Shown piece by piece: positions 51,958 through 64,000 of a DNA stretch of 64,000 nucleotides. Made by a program: the position numbers and the translations under genes. The notes beneath the pieces were generated by a model. That model had not been told where the DNA came from. It ran no database searches and saw only the letters and a program-made list of their open reading frames with translations. Location of the stretch: the NCBI GenBank assembly GCA_030847615.1, contig JAUMIR010000015.1:8573501-8637500 (forward strand), in the 5' to 3' direction. Source of the stretch: Gambelia wislizenii (taxonomy: Eukaryota; Chordata; Lepidosauria; Squamata; Crotaphytidae). Position 1 is the stretch's first letter. The number at the start of each line of letters is the position of its first letter.

Positions 51958-52240
51958 TTTTGCTTTGTGTTTCTGGAGTTTTTATACCATTCCTGTGAAT
52001 GATGATGCATTGTATTTTCATACGAGTCCAATTAATTGCTCATAATCTTTTTTCCACCTTATGTTACACCCAAGCCATTTCTGGGTGTGATTTTGCCACA
52101 CCTTTTCCTCATTCTTGATGTTTCACCCCATAGGTGGGGTCTTTTTTCCTAAAAAAAAATTGTTGTGGGTCAAGTCTCACAGCCAAAATCATTTTGTACA
52201 GTTACTACTGAATACTGACATAAAGCAAAGCTTGAAGTTC
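51958..52240 (-). promoter_or_regulatory. Promoter of corneous beta-protein gene 2
   Basis: TATAAAA (minus strand, 51980-51986) lies in the same context as gene 1. Upstream are ATGAAAATACAATGCATCAT, a CACCCCATAGGTGGGGT-type block (52124-52140) and GACTTGACCCACAACAATT (about 52158-52176). The order and spacing match gene 1. Confidence 0.75.
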
Positions 52241-52680
52241 ATTTTGTGGTTGCACCTTGGGTATAACTAGCCGAAGATGCATTTTTCATTACTGCTTTCT
52301 CCCTTTTATTATTTTTTTTCAAAAAGCCTCCCTCAAGACCCTTCCATCCCATTTATGAAGAAATGTGTGAATTTGCTCCCATTTGAAAAACAAACAAACA
52401 ATGAAACATTAAATGATTATACCACAGCTGATATTTTTAAAAAAAGACTAAAAGAAACATCTATTACAAGACAACTGTATGGGAACCAAGAGCATTTTTT
52501 TCTCCTTTGACCCCTCCCCATGGGTTGCACCAGCCACACATATAATCCAAGTTCCTCTGTTCTTCTCTGCAGACCCTCTCCAAATGGTGACAAAAAGTGA
52601 TGTTGTATGACCTCCTGTCATCATTTTGAGAAGGGACTACAGAGGAAAACTCTTCCTAGAAGCCAAGATAAGTAAATTGA
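52241..52680. other. No feature seen
   Basis: Unassigned sequence between the gene 2 promoter and the composite retroelement. Confidence 0.45.
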
Positions 52681-53026
52681 GCATTGGGTACCATGGTGTA
52701 ACGCCTCAGCCAGTCCCACTCTCAGTCGCACTCCCAGACTGGCGGCCAGTCTTGCCCCCTCACCCCTGGCCTATATAAACCACCACCTCTCACCAATTGC
52801 TCAGTTCCTTTTTCCCCCGCTGTGTGAGCAGCACTGAAGGAAACCTCACACCTTTTTTATTGTTGGATCTTTCCTTGCCTTGTTGCTGACTTTTGGACTG
52901 AATTTGGACTACTCTTTGCTTGCTGAATATTGACTGAACTTTCTTCATAGAATCATAGAATTGCAGAATTGGAAGAGACCACGAGGGCCATCCAGTCCAA
53001 CCCCCCTGCCATGCAGGAAATCACAA

Positions 53027-55939
53027 TCAAAGCATCCCCGACAGATGGCCATCCAGCCTCTGTTTAAAGACCTCCAAGGAAGGAGACCCCACCACGCTCC
53101 GAGGGAGTGCGTTCCACTGCCGAACAGCTCTTACTGTCAAAAAGTTCCTCCTCATGTTGAGGTGGAATCTCTGTTCCTGGAGCTTGCACCCATTGCTCCG
53201 TGTTCTAGTCTCTGGAGCAGCAGAAAACAAGCCTGCTCCATCCTCAGCGTGACATCCCTTCAAATACTTAAACAGGGCTATCATATCGCCTCTAAACCGT
53301 CTTTTTTCCAGGCTAAACAGACCAAGCTCCCTAAGTCTCTCCTCATAAGGCATTGTTTCCAGACCTTTCACCATTTTAGTTGCCCTTCTCTGGACACGCT
53401 CCAATTTGTCAATATCCTTTCTGAATTGTGGTGCCCAGAACTGGACACAGTATTCTAAGTGAGGTCTGACCAAGGCAGAATAGAGTGGCACTATTACTTC
53501 CCTTGATCTAGACACTATACTTCTATTGATACAGCCCAAAATTGCATTGGCCTTTTTAGCTGCCGCATCACACTGTTGGCTCATGTTCAACTTGTGGTCT
53601 ACTAGGACTCCTAGATCCCTTTCGCACGTAGTCTCATTCAGCCAGGTCTCTCCCATCCTATATTTATGCATTTCATTTTTCCGCCCTAAATGCAGTACTT
53701 TACATTTCTCCGTATTGAATTTCATTTTGTTAGCTTTGGCCCAGCTCTCCAGTCTATCCAGGTCATTCTGAATTTTGATCCTGTCCTCTAGGGTATTAGC
53801 TACTCCTCCCAATTTGGTGTCATCTGCAAATTTGATAAGTATGCCCCTAATTCCCTCATCTAAGTCATTGATAAAGATGTTGAATAGCACTGGGCCCAGG
53901 ACAGAACCCTGTGGCACCCCACTGGTCACATCTTTCCAAGACGAAGAGGAGCCACTGCTGAGCACCCTTTGGGTTCGGCCGGTCAACCAATTACAAATCC
54001 ATTGAACAGTTAACTTGTCTAGCCCACATTCTACAAGCTTGTTTGCAAGAATGTCATGGGGAACCTTGTCAAAGGCCTTACTGAAATCAAGGTATGCAAT
54101 GTCCACAGCATTCCCTTCATCTACCAAGCTGGTAACTTTATCAAAAAAAGAGATCAGATTAGTCTGGCATGACTTGTTTCTCTGAAACCCATGCTGACTT
54201 TTTGTGATTATGGCATTGCCTTCTAAATGTTCACAGACTCTCTGTTTAATGATCTGTTCTAGAATCTTCCCTGGTATTGATGTCAGACTAACTGGACGAT
54301 AGTTGTTGGGATCCTCTTTTTTCCCCTTTTTGAAGATGGGAACAACGTTTGCCCTCCTCCAGTCTGCTGGGACTTCTCCTGTTCTCCAGGAGTTCTCAAA
54401 TATTATTGCCAATGGCTCTGAGATTATATTTGCCAGCTCTTTTAATACTCTTGGATGTAGTTCATCTGGTCCTGGAGATTTAAATTCATTTAGATTAAGA
54501 AGGTATTCCTGTACTACCTCTTTACTTATTTTGAGCTGGATTTCCCCTGTTGTGTCCTCTGTTCCATTCTCCTCAGGTTGGTCCTCCTTTTCCTTTTCTG
54601 AAAACACTGAGGCAAAGAAGGTGTTGAGTAATTCTGCCTTTTCTCTGTCCCCTGTTAGCATTTTGCCATCTTCTCCACGTAGCGGCCCTATCATTTCCTT
54701 CTTCCTCCTTTTGCTGCGGACATACCCAAAAAAACCCCTTTTAATTGTTCTTAAGCTCCCTAGCAAGCCTGAGCTCATTCTGCGCTTTAGCTTTTCTGAC
54801 TTTACTCCTACACGTGTTCGCTATCTGTTTGAATTCTTCTTTGGTGATTTCCCCCCTTTTCCATTTCCTATACATGTTCCGTTTAAAACTTAGCTCCCTT
54901 GAAAGTTCTTTAGTCATCCATCCTGGTTTCTTGAGACACCTCCCATTTTTCTTCCTCAATGGTACTGTTTGAAATTGTGCCTTCAGTATCTCCCTTTTGA
55001 GAAAGTCCCATCCGTCTTGAGGTCCCTTCTCTTTTAGTATTCTTGACCATGGGATCATCCCCAGTATTTCCCTGAGTTTATTGAAATCAGCTCTCCTAAA
55101 GTCAAGAATGCGTGTCTGACTATGCCTGGCTTCTCCTTTCCATTGTATAAGAAACTCCAGGAGAACATGATCACTCTCACCTAAGGATCCCACCACTGGC
55201 ACCCCATTAACCAGGTCGTCTCTGTTGGTTAGGATCAGATCTAAAATAGCTGACCCCTTGTTGCCTCTTCCACCTTTTGGACCATGAAATTGTCTTCCAG
55301 GCATGTAAGGAATTTGCTAGACCTTGTAGTTTTGGCTGAGTTAGATTGCCAGCAAATATCAGGATAGTTGAAGTCACCCATCACTACTACATCTCTCCTT
55401 TCTGCACGTATGTTCATCTGTTCTAGAAAGGCAACATCCAATTCCTCCGTCTGATTTGGGGGTCTGTAGTAGAGTCCCACAATAACATCCCTATTGTTTC
55501 CCTCCCCTTTAATTTTTATCCAGATGCTCTCCACCTGGCTTCCAGTATTGATGTCATGGATCACTTCACTGGTGTAAATATCCCTGACATATAATGCTAT
55601 TCCTCCTCCTTTCCTGTTTGGCCTGTTTCTCCTATAAAGGTTATACCCCTCTATTCCTACATTCCAATCATGAGACTCGTCCCACCAGGTTTCAGTAACG
55701 CCTATTATATCATATTTGTTTTGTAGTGCAAGGAGTTCTAGTTCATCTTGCTTATTTCCCATGCTCTGTGCATTAGTGTAGAGACATCTGAGACCATTTG
55801 TTCCCTTTACTTGCTCCCTGTGCAAGTTTTTTTGCCTCCCACTGTTGGGTCCTTGCGCTGTTTGCCTTGTTCCCTCTATGACAGTTTGACTATTTTCTCC
55901 AGCCCTTTTGCCTTCCAGAATACTGTCTCCCTCCCCCAT
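53027..55939 (-). pseudogene. CR1 ORF2 (endonuclease-RT), frameshifted
   Basis: The start is the Met of [14 protein letters not shown], six bases after the ORF1 stop. The AP-like endonuclease is clear: [69 protein letters not shown] missing G near 55255 (G4 here, G5 at 46175) breaks the frame in the endonuclease. A TAA plus a +1 frame change near 54740 separates it from the RT frame. The RT at 54778-53027 is open, with [28 protein letters not shown] and FADD, ending HLSGML. The total length of about 970 codons is normal for CR1. Confidence 0.9.
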
Positions 55940-55944
55940 TTGAC

Positions 55945-56922
55945 TCAGTTTAAAGCCCTCCTGATCAAATTCTTGAGACTGTTGGCAAAAATGTTTCTTC
56001 CAACTGTTGTAAGATGCACCCCATCTCTTGCCAGAAGTCCCCCCGCATGGAAGCGCAGTCCATGATCCAAGAATCCAATTTGTTCTCGGCGACACCATCT
56101 ACGGAGCCAGTTGTTTACGTCGGCTATTTTCCTCTCCCTTCTTGGACCATGCCCTTCAACTGGCAGAAGAGACGAGATGACCACCTGTGCGTTCATTTCT
56201 TTCAGCTTCCTCCCCAGGGCCTCATAATCTCTTCTGATCTTGGGAAAGCTGTGCCTTGCAGTATCATTGGTTCCCACATGGACCAAAAGGAAGGGGTAAT
56301 GATCTGTAGGCTTGACGAGTCTTGTCAGCCTCTCGGTCACATCACAGATCTTTGTCCCAGGGAGACAACACACCTCCCGAGTCATCTTGTCAGGCCCACA
56401 TACCACTGCTTCTGTACCCCTCAGCAAGGAGTCCCCCACCACCACCACACGCCTCTGCTGACGCTTCGCAGCTGCTGTTCCTTGCGGTGGTCCTCTCAAG
56501 GTCCCCTGCTCTACCCCTGAAGTCTGTCCATGCTGTTCTTCCTCATTGTCCTTGATAAGGGAAAGGGCTTCGAATCGATTCTGTAGCTGCAAGCTGCTGG
56601 AAGAATCCCTGGATTTTCTTGTTCTGTGTGTGACATTCCTCCAGCTGTCTACTTCCTATGTCCGTGAAGTGACCCTCTCCTCCACAGCCACTTCCTCTGT
56701 GCGGTCCCCATCCAAGACTGTTCGTTCTGTTCTGTCCAGGAAAACCTCTTGCTCACGAATCTGTTGAAGTGTAGCTACCCGTGTCTCCAGCTGCTGTACT
56801 TTCTCCTCCAAGAGGGCTACCAGCTTGCATTTGGTGCATGTGAAGTTCTCCACATCTGTAGACAAGAATACAAACATCGCACATGTGTTGCAAGTGACTG
56901 CTGCAGTCCCCTCAGTGTCCAT
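55945..56922 (-). pseudogene. CR1 ORF1 with esterase domain, one stop codon
   Basis: The 326-codon frame begins MDTEGTAAVTCNTCAMFVFL. Two Cys pairs (CNTC and CTKC) suggest a zinc-binding N-terminus, followed by a short coiled coil (LEEKVQQLETRVATLQQI). The second half is an SGNH-type esterase: GDSLLRGTE (catalytic Ser), HVGTNDTA and DGVHLTTVG (Asp/His). Such an esterase is known in ORF1 of many CR1 elements. A single TAG after residue 88 interrupts the otherwise open frame. Confidence 0.85.
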
Positions 56923-57327
56923 GATGAGAGCTTTTAGGTAATCTAAGAACTCTTAGCTAACGCTGAGAATGCTAAGCTGTACTTTTAGGTCTGCTGTATT
57001 TTTGTTTGGTTACTGAAATTCGCGCGCCGTTAGGCTTGCGCCTCTGGCTCTTGAGGGTAAAAGGGCAAGGTCAGAAGTTCAAGCCCCTCAGCAACAAGCA
57101 GCCTCTCCCAACAGTTTTTTAAAAAAATTCAATCTCCCCAGTCAGAATGGCTGTCCAGAAGTTGCTTCCTTCTTCTCCCTGGCAGGAAACTGGCAGGAAA
57201 CTTGCTGTCCAGAAGCTGCTCTCCTTCTCTCTGGCAAATGTCTCTTCTCAGATTTGAATTTGGACTTTGGACTTCTCTTTGACTACAGTACAGTACTCTC
57301 CATTGTGAGGCCCCTAACCTTCCTAAG

Positions 57328-57790
57328 ATGTCAGGCACGGGTTTCTTTAAGTCCTGTTCCCAATGTGGGGGGGGGAATGACCAAATCTGATGGTCATTCT
57401 AAATGCCCACTCTGTCTGGGGGAGTTCCATGACATTAAAACTTGTAGGCACTGCAAAACTTTTGGCCCCCAGGCTCGCAGAAACAGAGACAAAAGGCTGA
57501 AGCCCCTCCATTATGAGCGTGCCCTCTATGCAACATCATCCCCTGTTAAGATGTCCAGTTCAGGGACCGCACCAAAACTGCCTAGGGAACCTGAGAAACA
57601 CAGTTCTACAGTAGTACCGTCCTCCTCCAAAGGGGCTGCAAAGAGAACCCCAATGTCTACCCGGCTCCAGAGCATAGTAACGCTCAGGCCTGTGTGGATG
57701 ATACTGCAACATCGAAGGGCAAGCGCAGAGCAGTACCACCAGCCAAAGTACCAGAGGTTTTGCAGGAGGAGGAGATGGTGGCAGAGCCAC
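57328..57790 (+). pseudogene. Gag-like ORF start, DIRS-type
   Basis: From the ATG at 57328 the frame reads MSGTGFFKSCSQCG, then breaks at a long G run. In the next frame it continues KSDGHSKCPLCLGEFHDIKT, CRHCKTFGPQARRNRDKRLK. The C-x2-C-LGE-H-D-x3-C-x2-C pattern followed by a basic helix is found in ORF1 of vertebrate DIRS-type elements. The Ser/Pro-rich continuation has more stops, and the sequence ends before any RT. Confidence 0.55.
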
Positions 57791-58081
57791 AACTAAAAGG
57801 GCCAAAGTGACAGAGGACAAGCAGTCCCCTCACAGGGGGCACTCCAGGGAGTGAAGAAGGCCCAAAAAGCTGGACTCCCCATCCTGCAATCCTAAAACTT
57901 GGAGAATCAAGGGGCACAAGTAGGAGGCCACCCCGACACCTCTGTCGACAAAGAAGCGCCTAGTGATACTGTCGCCCGATGGGTCCCAAGATGTCGAGAT
58001 GACCTACAGATCAGAAGGTGCAGCGAACAAATCCTCACCTGAAATATAGATAGATCGAAGATGCTGCTGGCATTGGGTACC

Positions 58082-59303
58082 ATAGAATCATAGAATCATA
58101 GAATTGTAGACTTGGAAGAGACCACGAGGGCCATCCAGTCCAACCCCCTGCCACGCAGGAAATCTTGATCAAAGCATCCCCGACAGATGGCCATCCAGCC
58201 TCTGATTAAAGACCTCCAAGGAAGGAGACCCCACCACACTCCGAGGGAGTGTGTTCCACTGCCAAACAGCTCTTACTGTCAAAAAGTACCTCCTAATGTT
58301 GAGGTGGAATCTCTGTTCCTGGAGCTTGCACCCATTGCTCCGTGTTCCAATCTCTGGAGCAGCAGAAAACAAGCCTGCTCCATCCTCAACGTGACACCCC
58401 TTCAAATACTTAAACAGAGCTATCATATCGCCTCTTAACCGTCTTTTTTCCAGGCTAAACATACCCAGCTCCCTAAGTCTCTCCTCATAAGGCATGGTTT
58501 CTAGACCTTTCACCATTTTAGTCGCTCTCCTCTGGACACACTCCAATTTGTAAATATCCTTTTTGAATTGTGGTGCCCAGAACTGGACACAGTATTCTAG
58601 GTGAGGTCTGACCAAGGCAGAATAGAGCGGCACTATTACTTCCCTTGATCTGGACACTATACTTCTATTGATGCAGCCCAAAATTGCATTGGCCTTTTTA
58701 GCTGCCGCATCACATTGTTGACTCATGTTCAACTTGTGGTCTACTAGGACTCCTAGATCCCTTTCGCACGTAGTCTCATTCAGCCAGGTCTCCCCCATCC
58801 TATATCTATGCATTTCATTTTTTTGCCCTAAATGCAGTACCTTACATTTCTCCGTATTGAATTTCATTTTGTTAGCTTTGGCCCAGCTCTCCAGTTTATC
58901 CAGGTCATCTTGAATTTTGATCCTGTCCTCCAGGGTATTAGCTACTCCTCCTAATTTGGTGTCATCTGAAAATTTGGTAAGTATGCACCTAATTCCCTCA
59001 TCCAAGTCATTGATAAAGATGTTGAATAGCACTGGGCCCAGGACAGAACCCTGTGGCACCCCACTGGTCACATCTTTCCAAGATGAAGAGGAGCCACTGC
59101 TGAGCACCCTTTGGGTTCGGCCGGTCAACCAATTAGAAATCCATTGAACAGTTAACTTGTCTAGCCCACATTTTACAAGCTTGTTTGCAAGAATATCATG
59201 GGGAACCTTGTCAAGGGCCTTACTGAAATCAAGGTATGCAATGTCCACAGCGTTCCCTTTATCTACCAAGCTGGTAATTTTATCAAAAAAAGAGATCAGA
59301 GTC
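58082..59303 (-). mobile_element. CR1 LINE, 5'-truncated in the RT domain
   Basis: Inverted tail at 58082, and an uninterrupted frame from 59300 to 58169 covering the second half of the RT ([28 protein letters not shown]) and the C-terminus. The catalytic box reads FSDD instead of FADD, so even the RT part carries a substitution at its active site. It abuts the 14-nt repeat that ends the composite element. Confidence 0.93.
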
Positions 59304-60215
59304 ATGTGTGCATGGCAAACATGGTCCATATCTCAGTCATGATAGCAATTCACAATTCTAGCATTTCTCACTGCTACATCTATACTTGTGCATATGTCAT
59401 GATGGATTGACCAGCCATCATGGAGAGTTCATCTCAAAACCTACAGGTCACAGCATTGGAAAATTCCATTCCCTGGTTTCCATAGCAACAGGTATTGTAA
59501 AGGGTGGGACATCTCATTGACTAAACATGAGATCACATCACCTGGAGAGCCAATCAGATTTGGCAATGCAGAACCAATCAGAGATGACCAAATGACTTGT
59601 AAGTTTCTGAATCCCTTTGTTCTCAGCCACATGGCCTGGGCCAGATGGAGAGACACATGCCTTTGTTGTGAGCCACATGCTTAGGACCCATCCTTGGGCC
59701 TTATGCTGGAGCCATATAGCTTGACCAGAAAGATAACTACACATGATAATGGAGGCTGGGGGAAACTGACCTCCCTCATGGGCCTGATAACATCAAAGAG
59801 CCCCAAGGGATATATGAAGTCTCAGTAGGAGACTTCCAATTAAAAAGAACTTTGAATTCCATCTCCAGAGACTGAACTAGGCTGGCTATGAGAGCCTGGC
59901 CTAGCCATCCCATCTGGGACATGGACTGATGATATGGACTCCAGAATTTGCAAGTTACTGTTATTCTTAGCTTAGGGGCCATCTAGTTGCATTAGTTTTT
60001 ATGATTCATTTTGGTACTATGACTGAATGTATTTCTTATAAACCTAAGCTGAAATCCTGGAGGTGTGATTTTCCTCCAGGCTAGACTTAACTTTGGAACT
60101 AAAATAAAGTCTACTTTCTTTTCTCTACAAGCTCACCTCACATGCCTTTTTTCAGTCAGCTATCTTGTCTCTTTTCTGGGGGAATAGAGAAGTGGGGTTG
60201 GGAATTCCCAACAGA
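59304..60215 (+). other. Non-coding; LTR-like 3' end with AATAAA at 60103
   Basis: AATAAA at 60103 is followed by T-rich sequence and 'gggaattcccaaca' near 60198-60211, as at the end of an LTR. No start, target duplication or internal genes could be defined. Confidence 0.35.
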
Positions 60216-61279
60216 GTAAGTGGTTAACTGGTTAGCCAGAGAATTGTCCCAATTTCCCACTGAATTGGGTTTTGAGTGACAAGCAGTTGGTGGTGGCATC
60301 TCTACCTTAGAAAGGGATTTCTAGACTAGAGGAACCCTTGGGAGTGTGTTTTCAGATTGTACAAAAAGGCTGAGAGGCTTTCCTTCCTTGTCTGTGAAAT
60401 TGGATTGCACAGAGAAGGAAGAGAGGGGCCCAGACTATTACAGCATATAAGCATATCTATGTACAAATTGGGCATGCATGAGATCTTCTAGATTTATACA
60501 TCTTTTCACACCTCCCAGATTGAATGTTGTACCAGGTGCAATTTGCAGTTGGAAATGTAAGTGCTAAAGCCAATTAGTTAACACTAGATCAGACCCCTTG
60601 CATCAATGAGATATATCAACATCTGTCTGATATGTCCTGCACACAGGTCAGCAAGCACCTGAATCAGCAGGTGGTGAGTGTGTTAGAGCTGTTGGATAAT
60701 CAGTCCAGTCCAAGTCAGTCCTGGTTTACCTGAGCAAGATGCAGAAGGAAGCACAAAGTTGGTCAGCTGGTCAAAGAGTCATTGGCAAGTCAGCAATCCA
60801 AATGTAAGAGCCAGCAAAGAATAAACAAATTCCTCTTAGTGTAGCCAGTCCAAAGTCAAAGAAACAGGAGAGCCACAGTTCCATCAGTCACTCAGATAAG
60901 GCAGCTATGAACAATTATGACACAGAGGAGCTGCTCGTAGATTTATACCCAGCTATCTAAACAATACCAGGAGTCTAATTAATTAGTATCAAAGATTTAA
61001 CCATCAGTGAACCCAGCACTTCTCCCTTCGCTGTTCAACAAAGGATGGGATAGGTGAGTGTGTTGTCTTCCATATTGCAGCTTCATGGCACTCTGCCCTT
61101 TCCACCTGTTCAACTAGGTTGTTCAGAGTGGTGAGTTATGACTTCAACTGAGTCGCCCTAGAGGTGAGTTATGACATCATAATTCAACAACTGATCAAAT
61201 GGGTCTATTATACTTGGGATCAACTAATGGGATTGAGGCCTGCATTTCTGGATTTCTGATATACATCACCAAAGACCCT
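60216..61279. other. Unassigned; possible minus-strand promoter-like LTR piece
   Basis: On the minus strand, 'gctgggtataaatctacgag' near 60940-60955 followed by 'attgctgacttg' and 'tttggactgg'-type leader sequence recalls the leader at 52770-52940. The relation is weak and by eye only. Confidence 0.3.
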
Positions 61280-61757
61280 ACAGTTCAAGAAGGATATTGA
61301 CAAGCTATAACGTGACTAGAAGAGCAACCAAGTTGATTGAAGGTCTGGATGCCAAACCTTATGAAGAACAACTTATAGAGGTGGGTATGTTTAGCTTGGG
61401 GAAGAGAAGACTGAGAGGTGACATGATCACCATCTTTAAATATCTGAAGGGAGATGTAGAAGATAGAGCAAGCTTGTTTGCTTCTGCTCCATAGACTAGT
61501 ATGTGAATCAATGGATTCAAATTACAGGAAAAGAGATTCCACCTAAACATTAGGAAGAACATCTTCACTGTTAAGAACTTTTTGACAGTGGGATAGATTA
61601 CCTCAAAACATGATGGACTCTCCATCTTTGGAGGTCTTTAAACAGACGGTGGCTGGGCATCTTTCAGGAGTGCTTTAGTTGTGTATTCTGGCATGGTGGG
61701 GTGCTGGACCAGATGGCCCTTGTGATTCCTTCCAATGCTAAAATTCTATGTTTCTAT
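61280..61757 (+). mobile_element. CR1 3' end, old subfamily
   Basis: In broken frames it reads [40 protein letters not shown] and a diverged 3' end with 'aaattctatgtttctatg'. It is among the oldest CR1 copies here. Confidence 0.85.
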
Positions 61758-63364
61758 GAAAAACAGAGGGGGGCATCAGAATTAATATTTTTAACACATG
61801 GAAAGCTAAATAAAATGTGCATAAATGTGCTTTAATCAATTGCAATTCAAAAGTGTTCATGGATGGACTGGTGCCATTCCATGAGCCATTAGCTGCCATT
61901 CCCTGGTGAGTTTCCATGAAAAAAGAAAAAAAATACTAAATGGACACAAATATGGTGGTAGTTCTGACATATTGAAAACAAAATGGTACTTTTTCATATC
62001 ACGTAGCTTAAGAAGTACTGCTTCAGTTAATGGAGGCATCCATTGATGTATTTGCACAAACGTGTTAGCCTAAATCTTATTTATACTCCCAACTAGAGTA
62101 GATCCATTAAATGAGCTACATGTTGACAGGCAATTCAACTGTGGAGTCTAGTTATTCCAGTTATAAAAAAAACAAGTGGAGCTTAGTAAAGTTGATTCAA
62201 CTTCTGGGATTCAACAATGCATGATGCATCATAAGGATGTTCTTCTTTACAAAGTTCATCTCATACTGTACTCCCCAGGTGGATTCCGTGGTTCGTCTGT
62301 GGGTGGGGCCAACTAATAGGAATCCAGACTTTTCCCTGAAAGAAAGAAAAACTCCACATGGAACCAGCATGGAATAGAGAGAAAGTGGGGGAAATAATCA
62401 GAAATAGACTTGACTGATCTGCCCATCTCTACTGCATATGCATTCACGATGTGCGAACAATGATTAATCTACTAAACATTCTTGAATTGGCTCATAGCAA
62501 TGCAGAAATCTAACTGGTCCTGTCCAGATATCTTGGGCATGTCTGGATTACAAGGATCACTTCTTATGACAGGCCTAGCATACCTCTCAATCTCTCCCCT
62601 CTCCCCCAGATGCAAGGAACTAATGCAAATGACAAATGTATGGCTGGCATCAGATTTACATCAATAACCTGCATGTCAAGTTTGGATGCTCTGGTGAAAC
62701 AGTTAGTGCTGCCAGTCCTACTTAGGAAGACAGATGACTGGGAAGGAAATAAACCCTTGAGATATAATGATATTTCTACTGAGTCAAGAATGAAGTAATG
62801 CTAACCACAGAAAATGATTTAGAATAATTATAGTCATTTCAGAGCACAGCAAATTTGTTGCTGCACTCAAATGATAGTTTGTGCAAAAAGACCTGCTTTG
62901 TCACACCCTCAAGGGGATCATCATGCACATTCTCTTCACACCAAGCCATGACAGCAAGTTGCCACCTCTAGATCTGATTTGAACTGTGTGTCCCCCAAAA
63001 TTATCTCTGCTATTCACCCAATGCTTTGGTTGAGAGGGAAATTATGGAGGTAATCATTTCCCACAAACTTGGAAATTTTGACCACGAAAGTCCCCTAAAA
63101 CCCTTCATACCAGTAAGCAGTCAATTATTAAGAGTGTGGGGTTGCTTCAGATAGTTTTTTCCAAGATGGCTGAGTTGCCTGATTAAAACTGCAGAGAACT
63201 TCTACCTTAACCTATTACCTGATTGCATTGTAAGCAACACCTGGTGAAATTCCATCTTCTATGCAACAATTAAAAACACAAGAGCAGGCTCCAGTTTTCC
63301 ATCTGGTAACCATACAGACATCCTGTCCAAAGGTAGGTCTGTACCTCTTCAAACAGACTGATAT
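61758..63364. other. No gene recognised
   Basis: Unassigned sequence. Short open frames have no motif or context. Confidence 0.45.
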
Positions 63365-63560
63365 ACTGCTTTTAATTTGCAGGTTTTAAATTGGGTATTT
63401 AAATTATTGTCAACTGTATGTTTTACATTGTTTTTAAGATCAGTTTAGTTACATTTCAACATTAGCTTGTTTTAACATTTTAGCTGTGTTGTATTTGTTT
63501 TAAATTGTAAGCTTCCCTAATCTCCACTTTTTAGAGGAAAGGTAGGATATAAATTAAATT
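63365..63560 (+). mobile_element. L2-like 3'UTR
   Basis: A T-rich UTR with 'ttttaaattgtaagcttccc' and 'gaggaaaggtaggatataaa' is the typical L2-type 3' end in direct orientation. Confidence 0.55.
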
Positions 63561-63839
63561 AACCCTTCTCTGCCCCCTCCTGTCTGTAGCAATTTCATTC
63601 AAATGTTTGGTCATCTGTCTCAATTTGCTTCCAAAGGACCTAACACCACTGAAACTACAAAGTGACACTACTTGTTCCATGACACATTCTCTGATGATAT
63701 GTCACTGATTCATAGATTCTTGGACAGAACTGAAACCTCTGATGGTTAAAAACTCCAGTTAGTAATCTCTGGTTAAATTGAGCAACTTAAAATTAACAAT
63801 TATACTAATTAACTATCTATACCTGGTGTAACATACATT

Positions 63840-63992
63840 GTCCCCCCCATGTGCTATGCTCCCCAAGGTACACACATGGCTCCCCATGCCACCCTCCCCG
63901 TACTCATGCTGCCCTCCCCATGCTTGAGCTGCCTTCCCTGTGCCCTGGGCTGCCCTCCCCACACTAGTGCCACCCTCCCCCCACAGACACAT
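63840..63992. repeat. C-rich imperfect tandem repeat
   Basis: Units of about 18-24 bp built on 'gctgccctccccatgct' variants run to near the window end. They are not in phase with any coding frame. Confidence 0.75.
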
Positions 63993-64000
63993 ACCATGTC

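Larger units (their letters stand above)
52946..57112 (-). mobile_element. Near full-length CR1 LINE
   Basis: This 4.17 kb minus-strand copy has a 5' region of about 190 bp (56923-57112, with 'gcgcgcgaatttcagtaacc'), ORF1, ORF2, a short 3'UTR and the inverted octamer tail at 52946. It is the only copy in the window with ORF1. A few disabling mutations make it inactive but recent. Confidence 0.93.
52681..58083 (+). mobile_element. Fragment of a second DIRS-like element containing a full CR1
   Basis: The left piece (52695-52945) starts TGTAACGCC and has a TATATAAA at about 52773 and a transcribed-leader-like segment. The right piece (57113-58069) holds the start of a gag-like ORF. A CR1 separates them. 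GCATTGGGTACCAT stands at both outer edges (52681 and 58070). The element stops inside gag, so RT and recombinase are missing. The DIRS assignment rests on the gag motifs only. Confidence 0.5.

Overview
The window looks like nuclear DNA of a non-avian reptile, most likely a lizard or other lepidosaur. The reasons are two corneous beta-protein (beta-keratin) genes, many CR1 LINE copies with octamer tails, and L1, L2, Penelope-like and DIRS-like retroelements side by side. The species cannot be read from the sequence. The two beta-protein genes would place the window in or near the epidermal differentiation complex, where such genes cluster; that placement is inference.

Host genes: two short, closely related corneous beta-protein genes face each other tail to tail. 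Gene 1 (+) has a TATA box at 33179, a non-coding exon 1 ending at 33263, a 2.26 kb intron, and its whole coding sequence in exon 2 (35549-35848, 99 aa). Gene 2 (-) has a TATA box at 51980-51986, exon 1 down to 51905, a 1.13 kb intron, and its coding sequence at 50752-50459 (97 aa). Both share the 5'UTR intron, about 200 bp of promoter with conserved spacing, and a distal polyadenylation region. No other host gene could be supported.

Layout: 1-9 kb holds L1, CR1, L2 and Penelope-like fragments, including a large inverted repeat at 5.6-6.1 kb. From 9.04 to 14.78 kb lies a GC-rich DIRS-like tyrosine-recombinase retroelement with gag-like, RT/RNase H and recombinase ORFs, inserted into an older minus-strand L1. 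From 15 to 23 kb there is sparse unique sequence, a minisatellite, CR1 pieces and a solo LTR inside an L1 ORF1. A decayed plus-strand L1 at 24-29.3 kb carries two minus-strand L1 insertions and one CR1 insertion. From 32 to 52 kb lies the beta-protein pair with CR1, L1, L2 and LTR debris between them. From 46.0 to 48.5 kb there is a long CR1. A near full-length CR1 (ORF1 esterase plus ORF2) at 52.9-57.1 kb sits inside a fragment of a second, DIRS-like element. The last 5 kb are CR1 and LTR-like debris, unassigned sequence and a low-complexity C-rich repeat.

The most interesting observations are the twin beta-protein genes with a preserved promoter, the nested retroelement stratigraphy with readable target-site duplications, and an apparently shared +1 frame change between the endonuclease and RT parts of CR1 ORF2 in both copies that span the site.
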